Positions 43,449 to 50,531 of a stretch of DNA of 64,000 bases are shown piece by piece. The notes beneath the pieces are model-generated. The model worked only from the letters and a program-made list of their open reading frames with translations. It did no database searches and was not told the origin of the DNA. Source of the stretch: Dyella humicola (lineage in GTDB: Bacteria > Pseudomonadota > Gammaproteobacteria > Xanthomonadales > Rhodanobacteraceae); contig NZ_JAPDPC010000001.1 of the NCBI RefSeq assembly GCF_026283945.1, positions 372,001-436,000 of the forward strand. The letters are read 5' to 3'. Each line of letters opens with the position of its first letter. Within the stretch, counting starts at the first letter, position 1. Both the position numbers and the translations under genes were made by a program.

Positions 43449-44750
43449 TCACTGTGTCTTGAGTTGCAGGGCGGGCGTGATGTGACAGGCGCGCCAGGCC
43501 GGCAGCAGGCCAGCAAGCACGCTGGCGATCACGGCCAGCACGAACGTACCGAGCAACATGCTCATATCCAGGTGCGCAAGCTGCGCGTAACCGTCCGGCC
43601 GCTGGCGCACACTCCATAGGCCGGCACAGGCCAGCAGCAGGCCGAGTACGCCACCAGTCAGGCCGATCACCGACGCTTCCACGCCCAATTGCAGGAAGAT
43701 GTCGCGCCGACGCGCGCCCAAGGCACGCCGCACGCTGATCTCGCCGGCACGGCGCAGGAAGCGGGCAAGCAGCAGGCCCACCACGTTGAGCATGCATACG
43801 GCGAGGAAGCCCAGCGACAACGACAGCTGTAAGCGCAGGTCGTCGGGAATCACGTGCTGGTTGGCAAGCCAGCTCATCAGGTCGTAAAGGCCGGGGTCGA
43901 CCGGCCGCGGGAAGCGTCCGTGCGCCTGCTGCTGTCGCCAGTAGTCGGCAAGGAAATCGCGGTAAGCGCGTGCCTTGGCCGGGCTGTCGAGCTGAACCCA
44001 GAACTGCAGCCAGCTGCAGTGATCGCTGCTGCGACCGTCACCGCCATCGCCCCAGCAGGAAAAGCGGCCGTTGAAGTCCAGCCCCAGGTCCATTGCCGTC
44101 TGCAATGGCAGAAAGAATTCGTCGCTGCGACCAAAGGCGCGGTTGTCGAGCTGTGCGTAGAAGGTCGGCTGCGGATGCCAGTCGTCGACCACGCCGATAA
44201 CGCGAAAGTCCGTGTTCTTCAAGCGCACAATGCGACCGATTCCCGAGGCATCGCCGAACAGTTTGCGCTTGAGGCCGCTGTTGAGTACCACGACGCGTGC
44301 GCGTTGCTGATCGTCCTCCGCGCTCCAGCCGGCGCCAGCGCGAAAGGGCGCGCCAAACATGCCGAAGAAATCGGAGGTGACGTAATGACCCGTTTCATAG
44401 AAAGGCGATTCCCCAGCGTGGGTGGAACGCACCGGTACCGAGCCGCCCGTCATCGCGGCCTGGCGGTCTGCCCTTGCCGCGCGCAACAGCGCTTGCGCAT
44501 CGGGCCAGGTGAGGTTGCCGCCAGGCAGGGATGCATCATTCTTGGATGTGGCCAGCGGGCGAGCGTCGATCACCGGAACATAAAGCGTGGCGCTGCGCCC
44601 GGGCAGCGGATCGCCCGACATCGCGTGGAATACGGTGATCATGGTCATGCTGGCGCCAATGCCAAGACCGATCACCAGGATCATCAGCGCGGTCAGGCCC
44701 TTGGTCTGGCGCAGACTGCGCAAGGCGATCGCAGCGTAGTAGTTGAACAT
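43449..44750 (-). CDS. MacB/FtsX-type ABC transporter permease (first subunit)
   Basis: A 433-residue permease with the same layout: an N-terminal helix (about 20-40, TALMILVIGLGIGASMTMITVFHAM), a periplasmic core and FtsX helices. The cytoplasmic loop EISVRRALGARRRDIFLQLGVE is the family signature, and the end reads LLPAWRACHITPALQLKTQ. It precedes its partner by 8 bp and is likely co-translated. Both resemble the split permease pairs that sit beside an ATPase in Xanthomonadales, but upstream there are only repeats and then blaR-like genes. Confidence 0.87.
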   Translation of the reverse strand: MFNYYAAIALRSLRQTKGLTALMILVIGLGIGASMTMITVFHAMSGDPLPGRSATLYVPVIDARPLATSKNDASLPGGNLTWPDAQALLRAARADRQAAMTGGSVPVRSTHAGESPFYETGHYVTSDFFGMFGAPFRAGAGWSAEDDQQRARVVVLNSGLKRKLFGDASGIGRIVRLKNTDFRVIGVVDDWHPQPTFYAQLDNRAFGRSDEFFLPLQTAMDLGLDFNGRFSCWGDGGDGRSSDHCSWLQFWVQLDSPAKARAYRDFLADYWRQQQAHGRFPRPVDPGLYDLMSWLANQHVIPDDLRLQLSLSLGFLAVCMLNVVGLLLARFLRRAGEISVRRALGARRRDIFLQLGVEASVIGLTGGVLGLLLACAGLWSVRQRPDGYAQLAHLDMSMLLGTFVLAVIASVLAGLLPAWRACHITPALQLKTQ

Positions 44751-45000
44751 CTCTTGCCTCCGTGGGGCGCAACTTCACTAGCGATGCGTCGCCGAGGGAA
44801 CGCGCGACGAAGCGGCCAGAATATGAAGCGCAATTCACCGCCCGCTCCCCACATGGGGGAGCGGTAAGCTGCGGGTGTTCGTTGTCGACGCTTCGAGATG
44901 GCGTCTATGGCTACGTGGACCGCGAACAACTCGTTCTCGGCTCGTCATCCCAGCGTTCGCTGCGATGACGAGCTCAGCGCGGGGCTATCCTCGGCTCCCT
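44751..45000. other. Intergenic region with hairpins
   Basis: About 250 bp with no gene. It holds an inverted repeat at 44941-44972 (CTCGTCATCCCAGCG / CTGCGATGACGAG), related to the GTCATCC repeat family, and a shorter GCTCCCC-ACAT-GGGGGAGC hairpin near 44847-44863. It probably holds the permease promoter. Confidence 0.6.
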
Positions 45001-47049
45001 TCAGTGCGCGCTGACCGGCTGCGCCGCACCCTTGGCGACGGCCTCGGCAATCAGGCTCTGCATTTCACGGTCGGCCTTGGCGGAAACCTCTTGCTGCTGC
45101 TTTTCCAGCACCTGCTGCTGGCGTTCGAGATCTGCTTGCTGGCGCTCCAGATCCGCTTGTTGTTGCGCGAAGGACTTTTCCTCGCGTGGCTCTCGCTGTC
45201 TGTCGGCAAGTGCCTTGATCTGATTGTCGAGTGCGCGCGTTTGCGCATCGAGTTCACGCAGTGCCGTAGCCGGCACCGAAGACTGCGCCTCCAGCGCGGC
45301 GCGTTGGGCTTCCAGCACGCCACGTTGTGATTCGAGCTGACCCTCTCGGGCGGCGAGTTCCCCCATGCGAGAGGCCGCGGCGCCTTGCTGGCTGGCCAGA
45401 CGGCCTTGCGCGCCGGCGAGGCGGCCTTGTTCACTGGCCAGGCGACCCTGCATCCTGGCCATCTCCTTCATGGGTGCGTAGACGCTCTGCGCGCGACGGA
45501 TATAGGTGTCGTCCCGAATGACATACGCCTGCTGCTCGCGACGTATCCACAACATCGATTCGTTGGCCTTGCGTTCGCGCTTGGCCGCGTCGATGTCTCG
45601 GGTCGTGCCGTTGACCATGATGCTGTCAGCATTACGATCGAACAGGGCGAAGCCGTTTCTCGAGTCGTTGTCGATATCGATATCGACATGACTGGCGTGC
45701 AGTCCGTTCGTATCCGCGGGCGGCGCAGGCGGCGCGGGTGGTGCAGGCGGCGTCGGCGGGGTTCTTGGCGTGGGCGGCGTCAGCGGCGTGGGTGGCGTCG
45801 GCGGAACCGGTGGCACGCTGCTCGTATGCGCATGACTATGCGTCTGCGTGACGGTGGCGCTCGTGGGCTTCTGTGCGACGGTCGCTGCCTTGGCAGGCAC
45901 CGCCTGGGTCACTGGGGCGGCCAGCTGTGCCGGTTGAGCCGCGCTAGCCGCGGTTGCGGGTGCAGCGTTGGTGGCATCCGAAGCCGCTTGGGTTACGCGA
46001 TACGGCAGCACACCCGCAGCGGCGACCAGGACGATCCATAGCCAGCCGCGTGCACCTGACGTGGTGCCCTGAGCACTCTGTTGCAGCATGGTCAACCGCC
46101 TTTTCAGATTATTGAAGGTGGGGGAAGCACCGGCCAGGCCGGCATGGAGCGGATGAGCCACGCCGAGCCGCAGCAACAGGCGGCCATAGTCCTGCGGGGT
46201 CGCATCGTGTTGTTGCACCACCTGGGCATCGCAGGCAGCTTCGCGATGCAGCGCGTATTCGCGCATGGCCCAAGCCACCAAAGGGTGAAAAAAGAACAGT
46301 CGCTGCGCCATGGCGGGCACCCAACCCATCCAGAGATCGCCACGGCGCAAGTGCGCCAGTTCGTGCGCGAGCGCCAGCGCAGATTCCTCCGCGGAAAGAC
46401 TCTGCTGCGCGGGCAGCAGCACGGTAGTGCGCCACAGGCCGGTGACCTGCGGCGAGTCGATGGCAGGCGACACGCGCAGCGAAGGGCACCGACGCAAGCC
46501 CATGGCCTTGGCCTGTGTCGAACACGCGGCCTGCAGGGCGGGATCGTTCAAGGGCAGCGAGGTGCGCATGACGGCTCGAGCCTCAAGCCATTGGCGCGAG
46601 GCCAGCATGACTTGCACAAGTACGCCCGCCAGCCACAGCGCAAACAACGCGACCTTCCAGTTCGCAGGTGTCGACGCAGCATCCGTCGTGGCCGCTACGG
46701 CTTCGCTGTCGGAAGCGCTGTCAGCGACCTGAAACGACGTGGGATCGGTGACCCGGGCGACGGCCGTGAAGTGATGTTCACGGGGTGCGGCGAGCACGGT
46801 TACGACGGAAGCTTCCGGTACGGTGGCGGGAGCAGGGGAGAGCAAGCGCAGTTGCAGCGGCGTCGCCACGACCAGACCGAGCAACAATTGCACGCCAAGC
46901 AACCACCACAACAGGCTTCGCGTCGATGCCGGCAGGCGCGGCATGTATCGGCCAGCAAGCCAGATGCCGCCGGCGAGCAGGGCCGCCTGCAAAGACGTCC
47001 AGGCAAGACGATCGACGACGACTTCAGCGAACGATGAGAAGGCGCTCAT
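45001..47049 (-). CDS. BlaR1/MecR1-like M56 membrane metallopeptidase
   Basis: A 682-residue sensor-type protease with membrane helices at about 15-35, 45-65, 133-150 and 330-350. The zinc motif HELAH is at 229-233, followed by a downstream HREAACDAQV ligand region. The C-terminal half differs from classical BlaR1: instead of a penicillin-binding sensor it has a Pro-Thr-Ala-rich linker (about 405-435) and a long Gln/Glu/Ala coiled coil (about 520-680, with RLASEQGRLAGAQGRLASQQG-like heptads). It starts one base after the BlaI-like stop (TGAGATG), so the two are coupled. In known systems the protease removes the repressor after a signal; the signal here is unknown. Confidence 0.88.
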   Translation of the reverse strand: MSAFSSFAEVVVDRLAWTSLQAALLAGGIWLAGRYMPRLPASTRSLLWWLLGVQLLLGLVVATPLQLRLLSPAPATVPEASVVTVLAAPREHHFTAVARVTDPTSFQVADSASDSEAVAATTDAASTPANWKVALFALWLAGVLVQVMLASRQWLEARAVMRTSLPLNDPALQAACSTQAKAMGLRRCPSLRVSPAIDSPQVTGLWRTTVLLPAQQSLSAEESALALAHELAHLRRGDLWMGWVPAMAQRLFFFHPLVAWAMREYALHREAACDAQVVQQHDATPQDYGRLLLRLGVAHPLHAGLAGASPTFNNLKRRLTMLQQSAQGTTSGARGWLWIVLVAAAGVLPYRVTQAASDATNAAPATAASAAQPAQLAAPVTQAVPAKAATVAQKPTSATVTQTHSHAHTSSVPPVPPTPPTPLTPPTPRTPPTPPAPPAPPAPPADTNGLHASHVDIDIDNDSRNGFALFDRNADSIMVNGTTRDIDAAKRERKANESMLWIRREQQAYVIRDDTYIRRAQSVYAPMKEMARMQGRLASEQGRLAGAQGRLASQQGAAASRMGELAAREGQLESQRGVLEAQRAALEAQSSVPATALRELDAQTRALDNQIKALADRQREPREEKSFAQQQADLERQQADLERQQQVLEKQQQEVSAKADREMQSLIAEAVAKGAAQPVSAH

Positions 47050-47050
47050 C

Positions 47051-47437
47051 TCAGGTCTCCTTGCGGCGCGATTGCAGCTGGCTTACCAGCGCTTCCAGCT
47101 CGGCGAGTTCGGTATCGCTGACTTCGGCGCGTTCGGACATCCACGCAACAAAGGGCGACACCGAACCACTGAGTGTCTTTTCTACAAACTGGCCGACCGC
47201 CGATCGCATCACCTCGCCGGGACCCGTGGACGGGCTGTAGCGATAGACGCCATCCACCTGGCGGCGGCGCAGAAACGACTTGCTGCGTAGGCGGTCCATC
47301 ATGGTCAGCACGGTGGAGCGGGCCAGCCCACGTGGTTCGCCAAAACCGGTGACGACTTCACCGACCGACGCATGGTTGTGTTCAGCGATGTATTGCAGCA
47401 GCGCCAGTTCCTGGTCGCCGATGGATGGCTTGGCCAC
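47051..47437 (-). CDS. BlaI/MecI-family repressor
   Basis: A 128-residue winged-helix repressor: IGDQELALLQYIAEHNHASVGEVVTGF, then ARSTVLTMMDRLRSKSFLRRRQVDGVYRYSP and a dimerisation helix (ELEALVSQLQ). BlaI proteins bind palindromes of the TACA..TGTA kind as dimers and are cut by the partner M56 protease. Two such palindromes lie just upstream of this gene, so autorepression is likely. It is the first gene of a two-gene operon. Confidence 0.92.
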   Translation of the reverse strand: MAKPSIGDQELALLQYIAEHNHASVGEVVTGFGEPRGLARSTVLTMMDRLRSKSFLRRRQVDGVYRYSPSTGPGEVMRSAVGQFVEKTLSGSVSPFVAWMSERAEVSDTELAELEALVSQLQSRRKET

Positions 47438-47450
47438 GTTTGAATCCCTA

Positions 47451-47468
47451 TGACTACATCTGTAGTCA
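47451..47468. promoter_or_regulatory. BlaI-type operator, proximal
   Basis: TGACTACATCTGTAGTCA is a near-perfect 18-bp palindrome (only the central pair breaks symmetry), 14 bp upstream of the repressor start. It contains the TACA..TGTA core recognised by BlaI/MecI proteins. Confidence 0.8.
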
Positions 47469-47478
47469 AGCTAATCCG

Positions 47479-47496
47479 TGACTACAGCTGTAGTCA
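47479..47496. promoter_or_regulatory. BlaI-type operator, distal
   Basis: TGACTACAGCTGTAGTCA is a perfect 18-bp palindrome, centred 28 bp from the proximal one. Read on the minus strand, each palindrome follows a T and so contains TTGACT, a possible -35 element, which suits repression by blocking polymerase. Confidence 0.82.
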
Positions 47497-47800
47497 ATAG
47501 GTCGTTGGGCAGGGCAATGGGTCGGGAACGAACTTGTTGCGTCGCACAAAAAGCGGAGTAGACTTCGCGCCGTCCTCATCCAGCAGCGCGCATCGGAGTG
47601 CGCTTATATGAAGGCCGTGGCCACCTTATTCGCCTACTCGTCTTGCCGCATCCGGCACCGCTTCTCGCGGACGGGCTAGCGCTCCCCATCGTTCTCCAGG
47701 CTGTATCTCCGCCAGCGGGTTGATCGCGCTGATGGGTGAGGCATGCCGGATGGACGTCCAAATCGGTGCATGGCGCCAAGTTCAAAGCAAGGGGAAATCC
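47497..47800. other. Intergenic region between blaI-like and small membrane genes
   Basis: About 300 bp with no supported gene. It should contain the promoter of the plus-strand pair that follows. Confidence 0.45.
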
Positions 47801-47998
47801 ATGAAGACGCTCTTCAACAGGCTGGCGTATGGCGGGTGGCCGTTCGCCATCGGCGTGCTTGTTTATGTCGCTGTCATCGGCCCGGAACTGATCTCCGCCG
47901 CCAGTACGTCTGCCGTACTCGTAGGTCTCGGTCTCCTCGCCCTGCTAGCGGCGTGGGGCCATGTCGTCCTGCGCCGTGTTCTCTCTCACAAGGAATGA
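47801..47998 (+). CDS. Small membrane protein, unknown
   Basis: A 65-residue protein with two membrane helices (about 12-32 and 36-56) and a basic tail. The ATG at 47801 is preceded by AGGGGAA at 4 bases, which fixes the start; a longer reading begins at 47720 without such a site. It lies 7 bp before the SPFH lipoprotein gene and is probably translated with it, so it may be a small partner of that protein. The family is not recognised. Confidence 0.65.
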   Translation: MKTLFNRLAYGGWPFAIGVLVYVAVIGPELISAASTSAVLVGLGLLALLAAWGHVVLRRVLSHKE

Positions 47999-48005
47999 TC
48001 AAGCC

Positions 48006-48875
48006 ATGAAGCGCTTAGTGACGGTGTTGTTATCGCCTTTGGTGTTGTCGCTTGCTGCATGCTCCAAAGTGCCGGCGGGCAATGTGGGCGTGAAATTCCA
48101 GATGTATGGCGACGACAAGGGTTCGTTGCAGGAATTGCCGCCGGGTCGCTACTGGGTGGGCTGGGGCTATGAGATGTACACCTTCCCCACTTTCACTCAG
48201 ACCTATACGTTCACCAGGTCCGCATTCGAAGGACGCCCGGTTGATGAGTCGATCAGCTTCCAGACATCGCAAGGTTTGACCGTAAATGCCGATGTGGGCA
48301 TCACCTATCACGTCGATCCGTCCAAGGTGACGCTGATCTTCCAGAAGTACCGCAAGGGCATCGATGAGATCACCGACGTCTATCTGCGCAACATGATCCG
48401 CGATGCGTTGGTGAAGGACGCCTCCAGTCTCGACATTGAATCGGTCTACGGCAAGGGTAAGGCCAGCCTTATCGAAGCCGTGCAGAAGGACGTTGCCGAC
48501 GAAGTGGGTTCGGTCGGCATCGTGGTGGAGAAAATCTATTGGATCGGCGAACTGCGCTTGCCGGAGAACGTAGTGCAGTCGATCAATGCCAAGATCCAGG
48601 CCACGCAAATGGCCGAGCAGCGCCAGAACGAGGTGGCTCAGGCACAGGCCGAGGCGCAAAAGGTGGAGGCCGAGGCACAGGGTAATGCGCAAGCCCAGCT
48701 CACCATCGCGGAGGCCGAGGCAAAGGCGATCTCGCTGAAAGGCGAAGCACTACGCCAGAACCCGAACGTCGTGCAAATGTCTGCCATCGAGAAATGGGAC
48801 GGTCACCTGCCCACCTATAACGGCGGCGGTGCCTTGCCGTTCGTGAATCTTAGCAGCCCGGTGCCGAGCAAGTAA
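48006..48875 (+). CDS. SPFH/Band 7 domain lipoprotein
   Basis: A 289-residue prohibitin/stomatin-like protein. Its N-terminus has a lipobox (LSLAAC, Cys19) rather than the membrane anchor usual in this family, so it is probably lipid-attached on the outer side of the membrane. The SPFH domain (about 25-200) has VGVKFQMYGDDKG, FQTSQGLTVNADVGITYHVDP and a VYGKGKASLIEAVQKDVADEVGSVGIVVEKIYW core. A helical Ala/Glu/Gln stretch (about 205-255) drives oligomerisation in relatives. Such proteins form ring scaffolds and often modulate proteases. Confidence 0.87.
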   Translation: MKRLVTVLLSPLVLSLAACSKVPAGNVGVKFQMYGDDKGSLQELPPGRYWVGWGYEMYTFPTFTQTYTFTRSAFEGRPVDESISFQTSQGLTVNADVGITYHVDPSKVTLIFQKYRKGIDEITDVYLRNMIRDALVKDASSLDIESVYGKGKASLIEAVQKDVADEVGSVGIVVEKIYWIGELRLPENVVQSINAKIQATQMAEQRQNEVAQAQAEAQKVEAEAQGNAQAQLTIAEAEAKAISLKGEALRQNPNVVQMSAIEKWDGHLPTYNGGGALPFVNLSSPVPSK

Positions 48876-49328
48876 GCAAGCTTGATTCCCGCACTCGACG
48901 CCGGGAGCGGGCGTCGAGTACGGTGGAGTGCCGCGATCACTGAGTGCTTTCTCCGCTCTTGATTCAAGTCAAGCCAACGTGGGTGCAGATGCCCGCCCAC
49001 TCGTCCGAAGAATCGCTCAGGGAGGACGCGGGTTACGAATTTTGTCCGGCGCACAAACGCGCCTAGACGGCGGGCAACACGAATCAGTGGTTTGTCACCC
49101 AAACGGGCAACGCGACGGTCAACATCCCGCAGACAGCGCACTAAGTACAAACCGGAGGCGTCGTGAAGCCCGGTAGTGTTGATGCATACGCGACGTTTAC
49201 GATGAGTTACCAATAAGCGGAAGTTGCCATGGTTGCGATAAGCAGCCGGTGATAAAAAAGCTCGTCTCTTGTGACGGGCACTTCCATTTTCTGCTGCGTT
49301 AAGGCGATTTCGACGCCGCGGTTTTCGA
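48876..49328. other. Intergenic region between SPFH and nrdB genes
   Basis: About 450 bp between convergent genes with no supported gene on either strand. Only the hairpin at 48893-48919 stands out. Confidence 0.5.
48893..48919 (+). terminator. Hairpin after SPFH gene
   Basis: ACTCGACGCC and GGCGTCGAGT form a 10-bp perfect stem with a 7-base loop, 17 bp after the stop. No T-run follows. Confidence 0.6.
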
Positions 49329-50354
49329 TCAGAACGCCATATCGAATGCCACTTCGCCCTGCACGCCAACCTGATAGGCCGAGACGCGGCGTTCGAAGAA
49401 GTTGGTCACTTCCTGCACGTCCTGCAGATCCATGAAGTCGAACGGGTTCTTGGCGCCGTACTTCTTGGGCAGGTCGAGCTGGGTCAGGCGCTGGTCGGCA
49501 CAGTATTCGAGGTACTGACGCATGTCCTTCGCCGACAAGCCGGCCACGCCACCGGAAAGCACGTCCTCGGCGAATTGCGTTTCGCAAGCGATCGCCTCTT
49601 CCAGCATCTCCTCGATCTGGCTGCGCATGGAGTCGTCGAACAGGTCCGGCTCTTCCGATCGCACAGTGCGTACCACGTCGAACGCGAAAGCCATGTGGCA
49701 GCTTTCGTCACGGAACACCCAGTTGGTGCCCGATGCCAGCCCGTGCAGCAGGCCGCGCGAGCGCAGGAAATACACGTAAGCGAACGCAGCGAAGAAGAAC
49801 AGGCCTTCGATACAGGCCGCGAAGCAGATCAGGTTGAGCAGGAACTGGCGGCGAGGCTCGCGCGTCTCCAGTCGATGCAGGTTCTGCACCGAATCGATCC
49901 ACTTGAAGCAGAACTCGCCCTTCTGGCGGATCGAGGGAATCGTCTCGATCGCGTGGAAGGCCTTGTTGCGCTCGGTCGGATCGGGAATGTAGGTGTCGAG
50001 CAGGGTGAGGTAAAACTGCACATGCAGTGCTTCCTCGTACAGCTGGCGCGACAGATACATGCGCGCTTCCGGCGCATTGATGTGCCGGTACAGGTTAAGG
50101 ACGAGATTGTTCGCCACGATGGTGTCACCGGTAGCGAAGAACGCGACGAGGCGATGAATGAGGTGGCGATCAGCTTCCGACATCTTTGACTTCAGGTCGG
50201 TGACGTCGAGCGAGAAATCCACTTCCTCCACCGTCCAGGTGTTCTTGATCGCATTGCGATACATCTCGTAGAACTCGGGATAACGCATGGGGCGCAGGGT
50301 GAGTTCGAAACCGGGGTCGAGGATGTGTTGGGGGCGGTCGGGCTGGGTGGACAT
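49329..50354 (-). CDS. nrdB: Ribonucleoside-diphosphate reductase class I, beta subunit
   Basis: A 341-residue ferritin-like subunit that makes the tyrosyl radical for class I ribonucleotide reductase. Metal-site residues are visible: Asp77 (ATGDTIV), Glu108 and His111 (EEALH), Tyr115 four residues after the His as in E. coli Tyr122, Glu in IEGLFFF and the Glu/His pair in RDESCHMAF. AAGGGAA lies about 4 bases before the ATG. It follows nrdA with a 177-bp gap that holds a double-hairpin repeat. It shares the nrdA control region, and the repeat may lower or stabilise its message. Confidence 0.95.
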   Translation of the reverse strand: MSTQPDRPQHILDPGFELTLRPMRYPEFYEMYRNAIKNTWTVEEVDFSLDVTDLKSKMSEADRHLIHRLVAFFATGDTIVANNLVLNLYRHINAPEARMYLSRQLYEEALHVQFYLTLLDTYIPDPTERNKAFHAIETIPSIRQKGEFCFKWIDSVQNLHRLETREPRRQFLLNLICFAACIEGLFFFAAFAYVYFLRSRGLLHGLASGTNWVFRDESCHMAFAFDVVRTVRSEEPDLFDDSMRSQIEEMLEEAIACETQFAEDVLSGGVAGLSAKDMRQYLEYCADQRLTQLDLPKKYGAKNPFDFMDLQDVQEVTNFFERRVSAYQVGVQGEVAFDMAF

Positions 50355-50410
50355 GGGGTTCCCTTGCATCAGTGACGCACAGCCGCAGGCCGTCGCCATT
50401 CGGTTTTGTT

Positions 50411-50506
50411 CGTCATTCCAGCGAAAGCTGGAATCCAGTGACTTCCTGCTCTTCGACGGCAAGTGTCGGCGAAAGGCGCTGGGTCCCAGCCTTCGTTGGG
50501 ATGACG
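50411..50506. repeat. Double-hairpin GTCATCC repeat between nrdA and nrdB
   Basis: The left arm (50411-50440) is CGTCATTCCAGCGAAAGCTG followed by GAATCCAGTG. The right arm (50477-50506) ends TTGGGATGACG. Each arm still folds as a hairpin, but the arms no longer match exactly. Size, arm layout and the start of the spacer match the 99-bp element at 3043-3141, so the two are copies of one family. Confidence 0.78.
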
Positions 50507-50531
50507 AGCCAGGAGGCGGGTGCGAATAGGT

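Noticed and set aside
45700-45830. Simple-sequence tract that could be a DNA-level repeat
   Set aside because: It encodes the Pro/Thr/Ala-rich linker of the BlaR1-like protein, so the repetition is explained by the protein.
45001-47437. Classical beta-lactamase induction operon
   Set aside because: No beta-lactamase gene is adjacent and the sensor domain of BlaR1 is replaced by a coiled coil, so a beta-lactam role is not supported here.
48815-49369. A 184-codon minus-strand frame between the SPFH and nrdB genes
   Set aside because: It overlaps the end of the SPFH gene and the nrdB stop region, is very basic and has no domain or ribosome-binding site.
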